From Bacteroidota bacterium (lineage in GTDB: Bacteria > Bacteroidota > Bacteroidia > AKYH767-A > OLB10): 64,000 nucleotides of DNA. This document shows positions 9,401 to 19,879 of the stretch, in pieces. Within the stretch, counting starts at the first letter, position 1; every line of letters starts with the position of its first letter. The notes under the pieces are model-generated. The model was not told where the DNA came from, ran no database searches, and saw nothing but the letters and a program-made list of their open reading frames with translations. The stretch covers positions 177,848-241,847 of the forward strand of contig JADJOA010000001.1 of NCBI GenBank assembly GCA_016714005.1, read 5' to 3'. Position numbers and translations under genes: made by a program.

Positions 9401-12400
9401 CTATGGTCAAACGGTACAACCATTTCCAATACAGCCTCAACTACAAGCACTATATCAAATCTTACCAATGGCATATACACTGTTACTATTACAGATGCAA
9501 ACAATTGCACAATTGCTGTATCAGGAACAGTACTTGGCTCATCTACACCGCTTAGCGTAACCATCACCCCAACGGGTACCCTAAACCCTGCCTGCGGCAG
9601 TACTGGCAGCATGACCCTTACCGCCAACCCTGCCGGGAGCACCGCTCCTTACACCTATCAGTGGAGTACAGGTGCAACAACCCAAACCATATCAGTAACC
9701 ACAATGGGGACAAGAACCGTTACCGTAACAAGTAATGTTGGGTGTGTTGCTAACGCATCTTATACAGTACCTGAACCGGGCACTGCACCTCTCACACCTA
9801 CCATTGTAGGACCTATAAGCAGGTGTAGTGGTATTGATAATAATCCGGCACAATATACCCTTTCTCCTTTTCAATCATCCTTGTTAGCGAATTATACTAT
9901 AACCGTCACAGGAGGAAGTGTGACTACTGCACTTAATTCAAGCGGACAGTTTTCTGTAACATGGGCAGGAACAAACACAGGCGGCACTATAAATGTATCC
10001 GTTACCGATAACGGATGTACGAGCACAAATAATTTATTTGTTGCAGATTGCTGCCGTCCAACAGGTGCTACAGTAATTAGTAATACAACTTCTAATAATC
10101 TTGTATTCTCTGGTGGTACTTATAGCTCTAACACTACACTTGCCATTAATGGTACCCTGACTTTAACCGGTCCTTTAACTTTCTTAAATAGTGCTAATAT
10201 AGTTTTTGGTGCAGGCGCACGCATTATTAACAATGGTTATACACTAACTATCAGCGATTGCAATTTGCGGTCAGGTTGCAATAATTTAATGTGGCAGGGA
10301 ATAGTTTTAGGTGGCACAGGTCAATTAATAATTCCAACCAACCAAGCCACAGGCACTACCATTGCTGATGCAGTTTATGCAATTAGTGCAAGCCGTTCAT
10401 CTATCGTTAGGGCTGATCGTGTAACATTTAACAGAAATTACATTGGAATAACAATTAACGATGCAGTTACTCTAACACGAGCCATTACCAGGTGTACTTT
10501 TAATGGAAATAGCGGAGCATTGCTCGCTGCTGCACCGTTTACAACATTCGTAGGTTCATCACCTACTTCAAGAGGATTTGCCGGTATTTATACCCAAATA
10601 CCTACTTATGTTGATTTAACTAATCCAACTGGAATCAACGGAAATAATTTATTTAATGAGTTATGTTATGGTTTAGTTGCCACTGGTGGCACTGTTGCTG
10701 TTCGCAATTCTGTTTTTCAAAATATCCAGTTAAATACCTATCCTGCTGTAGCTAATATTAGCAGTGGCATATTCTACAATTCAAGCCTTTATCCCAGTGG
10801 TAGCATTAGCAATGTTTTAACGCAGGTTGGCTTTGGCAGAACTTCCACACCATCTTTCAACAACTGCGAACGCGGTATAACCATGAGCGGTGGATTTCCA
10901 AACATTACAGATAACAACATGGTAGCCATGCAAACAGGTATTGAATTGGGTGGTGTTTATGGAGGTGGTAACACTGAAATTACCAGGAACAATATTTCCT
11001 GTAGCCGCTTTGGTCTCCGCGATTTAAGTAGTGGCGCCAACTCAATTGCACAGGTTAATTATGAAGATAACCTCATTTCTTTCCATGCAAATGTGGCGGG
11101 CGTTACCACAGGTATTGCCATAAGCAACGTTATTCCTTTACAACCTGCACCGCAATTAGCTCGCGACAACTCTATAAACATGGTTAATGCCGTTAACGGC
11201 ATTACAGTAGTAAACAGCAACACGGCTCAGATATATGAAAATACAATAACCATGAACGGGGCAACAAACATTAATGGAATAGCCATAAGTCGCAGTACCG
11301 GTGTACAGGTAGTTGATAACACCATTACAGCATCCACACTTTATAACGCTGCCAATGGCATCAATCTGATTACTTCAAGCACAAGCCTTGTTCAATGTAA
11401 TGATATTGATAATGTTGGCTCTAACGTAAGAGTTACTTCTACATCTTCAGGTACCGTTTTTCGTGCCAATACCATGAGAAGAGGGCAATTTGGTTTATTC
11501 CTTAATGCGCCTATGGGATTGCAAAGAGCGCAGGGAAATTTATGGAGTACTTCATCAGGTAACTATACATCACTACTTGCCGCAAATGCAAATGCCGCTG
11601 CTGTAGCAGGTACACGGTTTGAGGTTAAGACTGCTAGTCCTAGTCCGGCTCCTCCTAGTGGGTTTACGTATTCTCCACCAACACTTTCTCCTTCTTCAGG
11701 ATGGTTTTTTTCCACCGGAGTTAATCCCCAACATTGCTCTGCATTATCCAGCAGAACTATTCAGGAATATATTATAAACCCCGATAGTTTGTATAAAGAT
11801 AATTTTGATACGCTTACTGCTGCCGATTCGCTAATTGATTACAGCTTTGAACCGGAAGTGGATTGGACTGTTAAAAAGAAATTGTACGAAAAGCTGACTT
11901 ATAACAGCTACCTGCTTACTTCCGATTCTTTAATGCAGGCATTTAAAACTACGCAAACTTCTCTTTCAATAGGTCGGCTTGTTAACCTGCAATTAAATAT
12001 TGATTCTTTACCCAATGCCACAATTACCAACGACACCACAGCTTCCAATCTGTTGGCTGATATTCAAATTAACGCAACCATGCTGGATAGTATGGTAAGC
12101 ATGTTAAGGTCTGATACATTAAGCAGTGCTGATAGCCTTACGCTGGTTAACGCTATTGATTCTGTCTATAATCTTGTAACCATAAACAGAAATTTATGCG
12201 ACAGCCTTTCTGCTAACAGTAACAGTATTCTTGATAGCTAAGCAATATATTTATTGCCGATAATGCAACGGTGCCTGTAGCCGAAATTTACGAATACAAT
12301 TACCAGTCGCTCTACAACATTTATCTCAGCACCATGGCAAGGCGAAGAAATCAATTTACTGATACTGATAAAACCGTTATTGAAGCCATTGCACAACAAT

Positions 12401-12798
12401 GCCCTAAATACGGAGGCGATGCTGTTTATATGGCAAGGGCTATGGTATTTACGTATAACGATAGCATGATTTATAACGATACTGCTGCCTGCTTCGGAAA
12501 CTTGCGCCAGCTAAATTCAACTACACCGAAAAACCAAACAACTGTTGAACAACCTACTCAAATTTATTTTTATCCCGTCCCCGCCCAGGATAAAATAACA
12601 TTCAGATACATGGTCAATGAAGGTAAAGTTTTTCAATTAACGATTTATGACACTTTCGGAAAAATTTATTTCACTAAAAAATATATTTCTAATGGGGAAA
12701 TTAATGAAGATATAATAGATACTAAAGAGTTACCCAATGGTATTTATTATTATTCAACCGATACAGGTAAGAACGGTAAAATTTCAATTTTAAAATAG
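6404..12798 (+). CDS. Giant T9SS-secreted surface adhesin with SprB and beta-helix repeats (three frameshifts)
   Basis: Reconstructed protein of about 2,130 residues. Order: signal peptide (1-36); a beta-rich N-terminal domain starting TNYSWNGSSSTAWGTSANW; an immunoglobulin/PKD-like stretch near 8280; an N-terminal carbohydrate-binding-like region near 8600-9290; SprB-type repeats at 9300-9780 (YLWSNGTT, LTNGIYTVTITDANNC); a right-handed parallel beta-helix region at ~10100-11500 with repeated Asn/Gly turns; a helical Asp/Ser-rich stalk; and a type A T9SS sorting domain at the end (FYPVPAQDKITFRY, LPNGIYYYSTD, KISILK). Breaks lie near 7960, 8570 and 12238; each time the next frame resumes within a few codons (for example EYFNTAQTLGTAMDTS at 7960), so I treat it as one gene. 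It could instead be a decaying pseudogene. Confidence 0.75.
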
Positions 12799-12805
12799 AA
12801 ACTGT

Positions 12806-12840
12806 AAAGGCAGTGTTGTTAGCAACACTGCCTTTATTTA
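12806..12840 (+). terminator. Terminator after the giant adhesin gene
   Basis: 13-bp perfect stem (aaaggcagtgttg / caacactgccttt) with loop ttag, followed by atttatatt. It separates the adhesin from the next T9SS gene. Confidence 0.85.
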
Positions 12841-12849
12841 TATTTGAGC

Positions 12850-14342
12850 ATGAAAAAAATTATAATACTATGTATTCTCTTTTTTCCGTTAAAAAGCTTT
12901 TCACAATATCATAATAATGTTTGGGTTTTTGGTAATCCATCTTCGTATCCTAATACTATTATAAATTTTAATAATGGTTCTGGTAGTTTATCAAAATCTA
13001 CTGACAGCTCTTTTAACCACTTTACCGCAACTAATGCAACAATTTGCGATGCTAGTGGCAATCTTCTATTTTATTCCAATGGAGTAAACATTTACAACAG
13101 CGTACATCAGATAATGCAAAATGGGGATAATTTAAATCCTTGTTTTGTAACTACGCAGGATTCTTCATCGGGGTTATCTATGCCACAAGGTGCAATTGCG
13201 TTACCCTTCCCCGGTAAGGACAGTTTATTTTATTTATTTCACGAGTCATCAGATTTAGCCACACTTGCTAATTGGTATATAGTACCCGGTAAAATTCTCT
13301 ACAGCATTGTAAATAAAAACCTCAATAATGGCTTGGGGGCTGTTGTAGCAAAAAACATAGTGTTGCATACCGATACATTTGTTGTAGGACAACTATCAGC
13401 ATGCAAACATGCCAATGGGCGCGACTGGTGGCTTTTAACCCATGTGAACGAGTCAGATTTGTATTACAAATGGCTTATAACACCTGACACTATTATGGGT
13501 CCATACACACAGGCAATAGGTTCTTTTATTGCTTACAATAATAATGGGCAAACGGTTTTTTCACCCGATGGCTCTAAGTATGTCAACTATATTTCACTTT
13601 CTGATTCAAGCACCAACCAGCATATAAACGTATTTGATTTTGACAGGTGTACAGGATTATTATCAAATTTAGATACAATAGTTTTATCAGATTCATCTAT
13701 AGTTGGATTTGGATGCGCTATATCCTCCAACAGCCGGTTGTTATATTTATCTAATGAATATTTTGTTTACCAGTTTGATTTATTTAGCGCTAATATACCA
13801 AGCAGCAAAACTAAAGTAGCAACCTATGATGGATTCACTTCTCCTTTTTATAACGTGTTTTATATGATGCAATTGGCATTGGATGAAAAAATATACATGA
13901 CATGTGGCAATGGCACAGAATATTTGCATATAATAGATAATCCTAATGCATTGGGATTGTCGTGCAATGTTTTACAACATAATTTGCAGTTACTATATTA
14001 TCATGCTATTGAAATCCCTAATCAGCCTTATTATAACTTAGGTGCACTAACCAACAGTGTGTGCGATACGTTAACTTCTGTTATTAACCACAATGCAAAT
14101 TTTGATTTTTCTTTTATCCCGTTCCTGCTCAAAATGAAATTACTTTTAGGTACTTGGTTAACGAAGGAAAAGCGTTTCAACTAACCATTTATGATACTTA
14201 CGGAAAAAATTGGTTCACTAAAAATATATTTCAAAAGGAGGCATTAACCAGAATGTAATTGATATCAAAAAGTTGCCTAATGGCATTTATTATTATTCAA
14301 CCGATATGGGGAAGAATGGTAAAAATTTCAATACTAAGATAG
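12850..14342 (+). CDS. T9SS-secreted beta-propeller-like protein (frameshifted tail)
   Basis: About 495 residues. Signal peptide 1-19 (MKKIIILCILFFPLKSFSQ). The body has recurring blade-like segments (NVWVFG, TATNATICDASGNLLFYSNG, AIGSFIAYNNNGQTVFSPDGSKYVNYIS, LALDEKIYMTCGNG), typical of Bacteroidota WD40/SBBP-type secreted proteins. The frame breaks near 14120, and a second indel falls near 14220. Translating the shifted frames gives a T9SS tail almost the same as that of the upstream adhesin (VNEGKAFQLTIYDTYGK, LPNGIYYYSTDMGKNGK) ending at 14342. ATG 12850 is preferred to the TTG at 12844 because the signal peptide begins there. Confidence 0.75.
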
Positions 14343-14364
14343 CAAACACAAAAAGTGTAGTAGT

Positions 14365-14430
14365 ATAAACCTTGATCCTGTGCGTGAGTCAGTAGAGAAG
14401 GCAACGCAGTCTATGCTAGGAATATATTAA
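14365..14430 (+). pseudogene. C-terminal relic of a tyrosine recombinase
   Basis: The frame reads INLDPVRESVEKATQSMLGIY and stops. The intact integrase at 23.9-25.2 kb ends with NLDPVRASIERATAVM, so this is the last ~21 residues of a related integrase. Nothing of the catalytic domain is left. It marks the probable old edge of an integrated element. Confidence 0.65.
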
Positions 14431-14544
14431 CATCAAATAATGGTATTGTTATTTTCCAAATGATTGGTCAAAAAGTCACGCTATATATTTTTCTATTTAT
14501 ATTCGTGGGTTCAAGTTTAATGTATTTCAAATTTAGGCAATAAG

Positions 14545-15335
14545 ATGCTATTAGGTGATGGAAATAAATTTGTAATTGTAGAGGAAACGACATCTACAAA
14601 TGATGAATTAGCGTCATTAATTAAACAAAATTCTTCAGAAGAGGGTACAGTAATATTTGCCCTCAAGCAAACTAATGCCCGTGGAATGCGTGGGAATTCA
14701 TGGAATTCTAAGCCTGGTGAAAACATTACGATGAGCATCTTGCTTACTCCGAATGCAGATGTTCAGTCGCAGTTTGAACTTGATTTTGCAATTGCTGTTG
14801 GGGTTTGCAAATTCGCACGTAATATCTTAGGAAATGGAGTGTATATTAAATGGCCCAATGACATCTATAATATTGGAAGTGACTTTGGAAAAATTTCTGG
14901 TATTTTAATAGAAAATTCCATTGAAAGTAGGACTATAACTCATTCAATTATTGGCATCGGCTTTAATGTAAATCAAACAGAATTTGAACCTATGCCGACT
15001 AATCCTAAATCTTTAAGGATGTTGACCCAAGTAAAGTTTGATGTAATTGCTCTGGCAAAACAACTTTGTAATTTTATAGAGATTGAATATCTTAAATACA
15101 AAAGTGGGATACTTCTTAAAAGTGAATATTTAGGGATGTTATACAGGAATGATTCAGCTTTTACAAGTACAGGCTCTTGATTCATAAGAAAGGTTTACCA
15201 CTAGTTCCTAATGACGAGTTTTTGCTATCATCGAAGATGTTACTAAAGAAGGATTTCTTAAACTATTTATTAAAGATTTTGATCAGTCTTATTTTTTTGA
15301 TGTCAAGGAAATAGAGCAAGTTCATCAAACATAGG
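14545..15335 (+). CDS. birA: Biotin-[acetyl-CoA-carboxylase] ligase, monofunctional (two frameshifts)
   Basis: About 263 residues when rejoined. Ligase core: VEETTSTNDE at the N-terminus, NARGMRGNSWNSKPGENI (the biotinyl-AMP loop, usually GRGQRGN), YIKWPNDIY with the catalytic Lys, KISGILIE and GIGFNVNQ. No N-terminal HTH, so it should not be a repressor. After 15165 the frame shifts to YKYRLLIHKKGLPLVPNDEF and, after a T run near 15222, to AIIEDVTKEGFLKLFIKDF, which completes the C-terminal SH3-like domain. The Gly-to-Ala and Gln-to-Met changes in the loop are unusual. It lies 114 bp upstream of a BPL_N-domain gene. Confidence 0.85.
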
Positions 15336-15448
15336 TATACCTGCTTCTTACGCTTTTTCTAGTTGTGATTAGAGGGAAATTAGAATAAACTTATTTTTAT
15401 GCTTCTTCTCGCTTCATTAAGCGCAACTGCTAAAGATAGTGGATTTGA

Positions 15449-16174
15449 ATGATCGTAATCTACCAAGATTATTTACACAGCACAGCGGCAATATATAAAA
15501 CACTTTGCCGAAAGTATGGCCATCATAAAATCTCTTACATTGATGCAGTCGGTATTTGTAATGGAGAGTTAGATCAAACAGAAATAAACATTCTAGTCGT
15601 CCCAGGAGGTGCGTCTCGTTATCTACATGGAAAATTAGATGGTATTGGCAACTCTTTGATAAAAAGGTATGTGGCAAACGGTGGGAGCTACATTGGTATT
15701 TGTTCTGGAGCCTATTATGCTTCAAAAACAACTTTGTGGAACTACAATAACCAGATTCTTGATTTTGAAGGTGAGCTATCTTTTTATAATGGTGTGGCAG
15801 AGGGCCCCATTAAAAATTTCATTAGAGATAGTATCTATACGTCTTCCATTATCAGAGTTAAAGACAAGAGCAATAATATTTTCAATTGTTTGTATTGGGG
15901 AGGACCAAGATTTATACCAGTTGGAAAAACAAATATAAATACTCATGCTACATTTTGTGATTTATCTAGCAATGCCGATGCCGTAATCTCAGGTAATTTT
16001 GAGCAAGGGAAATACCTTCTATTTAGCCCACATCTTGAGATTGACAGCGAAATCCTACAATTAATGACGATGAACATTCAAGATAATGATTTAGAAGAGT
16101 TTGTTTCTCTTAATAAAAATTCGAATATTACTACTGACTTTTTTTATTCTGTTCTTGACGAGTTTCAACAATAA
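15449..16174 (+). CDS. BPL_N-type (biotin-protein-ligase N-terminal) amidotransferase-like protein
   Basis: 241 residues, intact. A class I glutamine-amidotransferase-like Rossmann fold with NILVVPGGASRYLHGKL (45-62) and a nucleophile elbow GGSYIGICSGAYYA (78-91, Cys85), as in the N-terminal domain of eukaryotic biotin-protein ligases (BPL_N family). No signal peptide or membrane segment. The gene follows birA in the same direction, so domains that are fused in eukaryotic ligases are encoded here as two neighbouring genes. Catalysis and substrate are unknown for this family. Confidence 0.8.
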   Translation: MIVIYQDYLHSTAAIYKTLCRKYGHHKISYIDAVGICNGELDQTEINILVVPGGASRYLHGKLDGIGNSLIKRYVANGGSYIGICSGAYYASKTTLWNYNNQILDFEGELSFYNGVAEGPIKNFIRDSIYTSSIIRVKDKSNNIFNCLYWGGPRFIPVGKTNINTHATFCDLSSNADAVISGNFEQGKYLLFSPHLEIDSEILQLMTMNIQDNDLEEFVSLNKNSNITTDFFYSVLDEFQQ

Positions 16175-16433
16175 GGCTCTAACTTTATAGATTACTTCAT
16201 AATAATATTCTAATACAGAAGGCATTTATCATTTTCCTCCGTGCCAAAATATTTAGATGAGTATTGTACAAGAGATGCTGCTTCTAAATACATTTGTGAC
16301 AATAGTTTTGCAAAGTACTTAATGATCTCAAATAGCCCTTAAATTTAAGTGATCTCGTATAGGGCCAACTCTCACCTTTGCAGGAAGTTGCATTGATTTC
16401 TGTGTGGTCTAAATTTTAATTTGATTGAGAAAA

Positions 16434-16478
16434 TGGAGCGGGCGAAGGGGATCGAACCCTCGACTTCAACCTTGGCAA
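16434..16478 (-). repeat. tRNA 3'-half fragment, candidate att scar
   Basis: Read on the minus strand: anticodon-loop-like ttgccaa, then an extra arm, T arm gagggttcgatccc, acceptor 3' strand and CCA. The 5' half is missing. A similar minus-strand fragment lies at 22383-22429. 3' tRNA halves of this kind are left when elements integrate in tRNA genes. Confidence 0.6.
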
Positions 16479-16482
16479 TCTT

Positions 16483-17170
16483 TTATTTGGAAATCCTATA
16501 ATACCCTTCATTCACCGCAAAAAGGACTATTCCAGTTCGAGATTTTAATTCTAATTTCAAGAAAACGGATTCCCTATACCCATCAACGGTTCGTGGAGTA
16601 ATATTCATTTTATCAGCAATTTCCTTGTAAGTTAATTCAGAGCAACAGAGTTTAATAAATTCAATTTCTCTTTGTGTAAGTTCCGTTTTAGGGTCAATGG
16701 CAAAACGGCTTTGCCTGTCTTTCTTTTCTTGCTTTTTACTTTCAATAAAACTTTCAATCACTAACTGACTATAAAAATATCCCTCACTTTGCACTTTTAG
16801 CAAAGTGCTTTTTTACCAATTCAGGAGAAGAGTCTTTCAAGAGATAGGCATTAGCCCCGCTCTCTATCATCGTATTTACAGCCTTTAAATCATTGTGAAC
16901 AGATAATGCAACAACTTTAATTGAAGGAAATTGTTCATTAAGTTTTTTGGTTGTTTCATAACCATCCATTACCGGCATGGAAACATCTATCAATGCAATA
17001 TGAGGCAACTGCTTAGCCGAATTAATCTTCTCTAGAAACTGAGCACCATTAGATGCCTCTAAAATTACTTTAATCCCTGGAATTTTTTCTAACAGCAATT
17101 TTATCCCTCCACGTACCAAATGATGGTCATCTACCAAGGCTAGTTTAATATTGAGGTCTGGAGATTTCAT
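16483..17170 (-). CDS. NarL/LuxR-type response regulator (one frameshift)
   Basis: About 228 residues. Receiver domain: LALVDDHHLVRGGI, phospho-acceptor Asp in IALIDVSMPVMDGYE, VVALSVH, and Lys in AYLLKDSS. The LuxR HTH is LTQREIEFIKLCCSELTYKEIADKMNITPRTVDGYR, split here: LTQREIEFIKLCC, then KEIADKMNITPRTVDGYR. The frame breaks near 16803 beside a T6 run; the second frame continues ALLKVQSEGYFYS. The start is 3 bp beyond the stop of the kinase gene, so the two form one operon with the membrane protein upstream. Possible targets include the MACPF operon 2.4 kb away. Confidence 0.88.
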
Positions 17171-17173
17171 GCG

Positions 17174-17959
17174 CTATGTATTTTCAAATACAATGTTAAG
17201 ATTAAAACCCGTTTTATTACTATCTAACTCAATCCTTCCTTTCATTAGCTCCACTCTTTTAAAAATATTCGTGAGTCCTAAACTTTTTTCTGTTTTAAGT
17301 TCATGCAATGATATTCCAGAAATGCCCTTGCCATTGTCAGAGTAAAGAAGATGAATAGAGTTATCTTCTTTTTTAACATTAAACTTATTTCTGTTGCGTG
17401 AGCATGTTTAAGAGGTATTAGTAAAAAGCTCTTGTAATATTCTAAAACAAAAAACTTCGTTAGACATTGTATTAAACACAATGTTCTGATCTATATTAGT
17501 GTGAACAATCAAACCGGAGGTTTTTTGAACACTGTCAACCAATCTTTTCAAAGATTCAAAAATGCCAAATGATTTGAGATAATCAGTACTTAATGTTTTT
17601 GATATTTCTCTTAACGAATGCATGGAGCCTTGAACAGATTCACGGATTGTTGCAATTTCTTTTCGCAATGATGTATCGTTTGTTTCAAGGTTATTAAGTT
17701 GAACAATAGAAAAAGCAATCATTTGACCAACATCATCATGTAGTTGCTGTGATATATCATTGAGCGTACTGTCTATAACTTCTATTTGTGTTTTTGCAAG
17801 TTCTTTTTGATAGTCGGCAGAAAGTTTCAACAACTCATTGCCGTGCTTTAATTTTCTGTTACGCCCAATCAACAAAAGATTTATTACCAATACGGCAAGG
17901 AGAAGCAGAATGATTACTGTAGCAACTACGAAGAAGATGATGTCCGAAGTTTTGTCCAT
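17174..17959 (-). CDS. NarL-type sensor histidine kinase (frameshifted)
   Basis: About 260 residues. One N-terminal membrane helix (8-30), then a HisKA_3 dimerisation domain with the phospho-accepting His in QQLHDDVGQM, and an HATPase domain read across two indels (near 17405 and 17372): NTSKHAHATEISL (N box), LYSDNGKGISG (G1 box), LGLTNIFKRVELMKGRIEL. The kinase has no large sensor domain; the membrane protein encoded upstream, overlapping by 34 bp, may supply sensing. Partner of the regulator at 16483-17170. Confidence 0.85.
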
Positions 17960-18581
17960 ATTATTCCGAAACTAATAAGGGTAAACCAACTGCAATAAAT
18001 TAAATTACTCAAATAATACACTTTATTCCAAACAGGCTCACTAAGCCCAGACCATGTAAAGCAAAGCAATAAACGGAACCAGAGCCGTATAGTTGAAAGT
18101 GTTGCACAGCCAAACCAAAAGAAGAAATTTTTGTAAGGCGATTCGGTATGATTCTCCATTGCATTTTTAAATAGATGAATGAAACAAATGCAATGCACAG
18201 GTAAGCAGGAATAAAAACATACGTATTAAAGACATTAAATTTTTGAATGAACAACAAGTCAACGCAAAGGAGAATAAAAAATACAAAATAGCCTATACGC
18301 AGATATTTCTTAAAAATAGTTGATGCAAGTAATTGATGATAAATAATCACAATCAGCAAAAGTTGAATAGGTACACCAAGATTATAAATCCAAAGGTTGG
18401 GTTCATCTTTATAAGCGAAACTTGCTGCAAACAAATCAAGAAAGAAACAACCGAAGAGTAACAGCCCAACCCATGATTCGATTTTTGTAAGGCGATTCCA
18501 CAAAACCAAGAATACAACACATGCTGCAAATGCAAAATCATGGATGATGTATTTGATAGTAAAGGTAATGCAGGAAATCAA
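17926..18581 (-). CDS. Multi-pass membrane protein, putative sensor partner of the kinase
   Basis: About 218 residues with six or seven hydrophobic helices (FAFAACVVFLVLW, VGLLLFGCFFLDLFAASFA, LGVPIQLLLIVIIYHQLL, YFVFFILLCVDLLF, FFFWFGCATL, NLIYCSWFTLISFGIIWT). The frame breaks near 18170, where SFIYLK continues as NAMENHTESPYKNFFF. It overlaps the kinase start by 34 bp. No family recognised. An 18-nt sequence (atttttgtaaggcgattc) occurs twice in the gene in different frames. Confidence 0.7.
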
Positions 18582-18639
18582 TCATAGCGTGTATTGACTT
18601 CCCTGCAAAAGAAATTAATTATTTAACTCGATTACCAAC

Positions 18640-19395
18640 TTAATGATCCGCATTGCGGAGGGCACGGGTGTCCGATGTCAAGAGTTTTGCAATAGGTGTA
18701 TTTGTCGCGTAATCATGGACAGTTAGCATACAAGTATATCCGACATGATATTTTGAAATTTCTGTTGCCGATAATCCATCTGGAAATTCTGTTGAGTTTG
18801 TTACCGCAAAATTATCATTGCTTGTTTGAGTTATATATCCTATTTCCAGTTTAATGTAGTAATTTTGAAGTGGCAGTGGTAAATCTCTAATATAATTATC
18901 AATTTCTGCACTAAAGTAAAAGCGCGACTTTTTAGGATTAATAATTTCGGATTGCGGATGCGTTTCAATTTTGATAAAGTCATAGTAAGATTTAAGAAAA
19001 GCTTTAGCCACACTAGCCTCTTCTAACTTAGGTAGGTTGTTAACATTGTAGTCCGTTTCTCGAAAAAGAAAATACTTTGTAACCTCATTTGGATCATCAG
19101 AATATTTAGCAGAGCCAAGCATTAAAAAAATTTTAGGACTTTCCGTTTTGTCTAAACCTGGGTAAAGCCTGAATCCACCTGACCCACGCGTGATGTTAAT
19201 GAATGCTTGAAGATTAATTTTTGAATCGACAAACTGGAGATTCTGCCCATCAAACGAGAATGCAGACCGATCTTCAAAAAGTATATTGCGGACATCTCGT
19301 GGAAATTCGGCACCGCAAATCATCTGAATTTCCTTTACACTTAATCCTGTTTCCTTAAGGAAAGAAACAAACCTATTAAATAGTTGCTTGGTCAT
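18640..19395 (-). CDS. Hypothetical protein, divergent from the MACPF operon
   Basis: 251 residues, intact, soluble, no signal peptide. N-terminal segment LSVKEIQMICGAEFPRDVR; a central region NITRGSGGFRLYPGLDKTESPKIFLMLGS; a C-terminal region YYIKLEIGYI, GYTCMLTVHDYA. I recognise no family. It shares a 220-bp divergent promoter region with the 83-residue gene at 19617, so it may be co-regulated with it. Confidence 0.65.
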   Translation of the reverse strand: MTKQLFNRFVSFLKETGLSVKEIQMICGAEFPRDVRNILFEDRSAFSFDGQNLQFVDSKINLQAFINITRGSGGFRLYPGLDKTESPKIFLMLGSAKYSDDPNEVTKYFLFRETDYNVNNLPKLEEASVAKAFLKSYYDFIKIETHPQSEIINPKKSRFYFSAEIDNYIRDLPLPLQNYYIKLEIGYITQTSNDNFAVTNSTEFPDGLSATEISKYHVGYTCMLTVHDYATNTPIAKLLTSDTRALRNADH

Positions 19396-19466
19396 AAATT
19401 TTACTTTTTAGTTATTAATAATTTTTGATGGGGCAAAGAAGGATTAAATCTTGGTTTAAGACAAGA

Positions 19467-19493
19467 GTGAAAATACCCCGTGAAAAATACCCC
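19467..19493. promoter_or_regulatory. Tandem gtgaaaa(a)tacccc repeat in the divergent promoter
   Basis: gtgaaaatacccc (19467-19479) is followed directly by gtgaaaaatacccc (19480-19493), with a weaker aaaaacccc at 19504-19512. Candidate activator or repressor sites for the genes at 18640-19395 and 19617-21999. Confidence 0.4.
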
Positions 19494-19616
19494 TTTGATT
19501 TGATAAAAACCCCGTTGTACGCACTTCTCAAAGAATACACCTTTGTCCATGTTAATTAAAAATAACGGAAAGAGCCGAAAATCCGATCAAAGAGTAGGCA
19601 AAAAAAATTAAACAAA

Positions 19617-19868
19617 ATGAAAAAAATTGAATTAAGCGCCATAGAAAAAGAGATGGCTAATTTTGATTTCAATGAGTTAACGAATCATGTTGAAGGAACA
19701 AAATCATCTATTGCAACAGCAAGAAGTGCTGAAGATGTTAAAGCAAAGATTTGCGCAGTTTGGAAAAAAATAAGGAGGTTCGTAATACTTGCGGAAGCGG
19801 TGCCTATAGTAGGTAAATTTATAAAAATTCTGGCAGATTTATTAGACTCACTTTGTTCAGTTGAGTAA
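19617..19868 (+). CDS. 83-residue amphipathic small protein upstream of the MACPF gene
   Basis: Intact. Residues 1-50 are charged and helical (LSAIEKEMANFDFNELTNH, SIATARSAEDVKAKICAVWK); 51-83 are amphipathic to hydrophobic (FVILAEAVPIVGKFIKILAD, ending SLCSVE). It has no signal peptide and no Gly-Gly leader. A strong hairpin separates it from the MACPF gene 110 bp downstream. It could be a pore partner, antitoxin or chaperone of the MACPF protein, or a small toxin itself. No family recognised. Confidence 0.65.
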   Translation: MKKIELSAIEKEMANFDFNELTNHVEGTKSSIATARSAEDVKAKICAVWKKIRRFVILAEAVPIVGKFIKILADLLDSLCSVE

Positions 19869-19879
19869 TTGGTTGCAAA

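Noticed and set aside
16434..16478. Complete tRNA-Gly gene
   Set aside because: No D arm, 5' acceptor strand or anticodon-stem partner; only the 3' half is present.
18127..18500. 18-nt direct repeat (atttttgtaaggcgattc) as a transposon footprint
   Set aside because: Both copies are inside one membrane-protein gene in different frames, with no element ends around; probably chance or an assembly slip.
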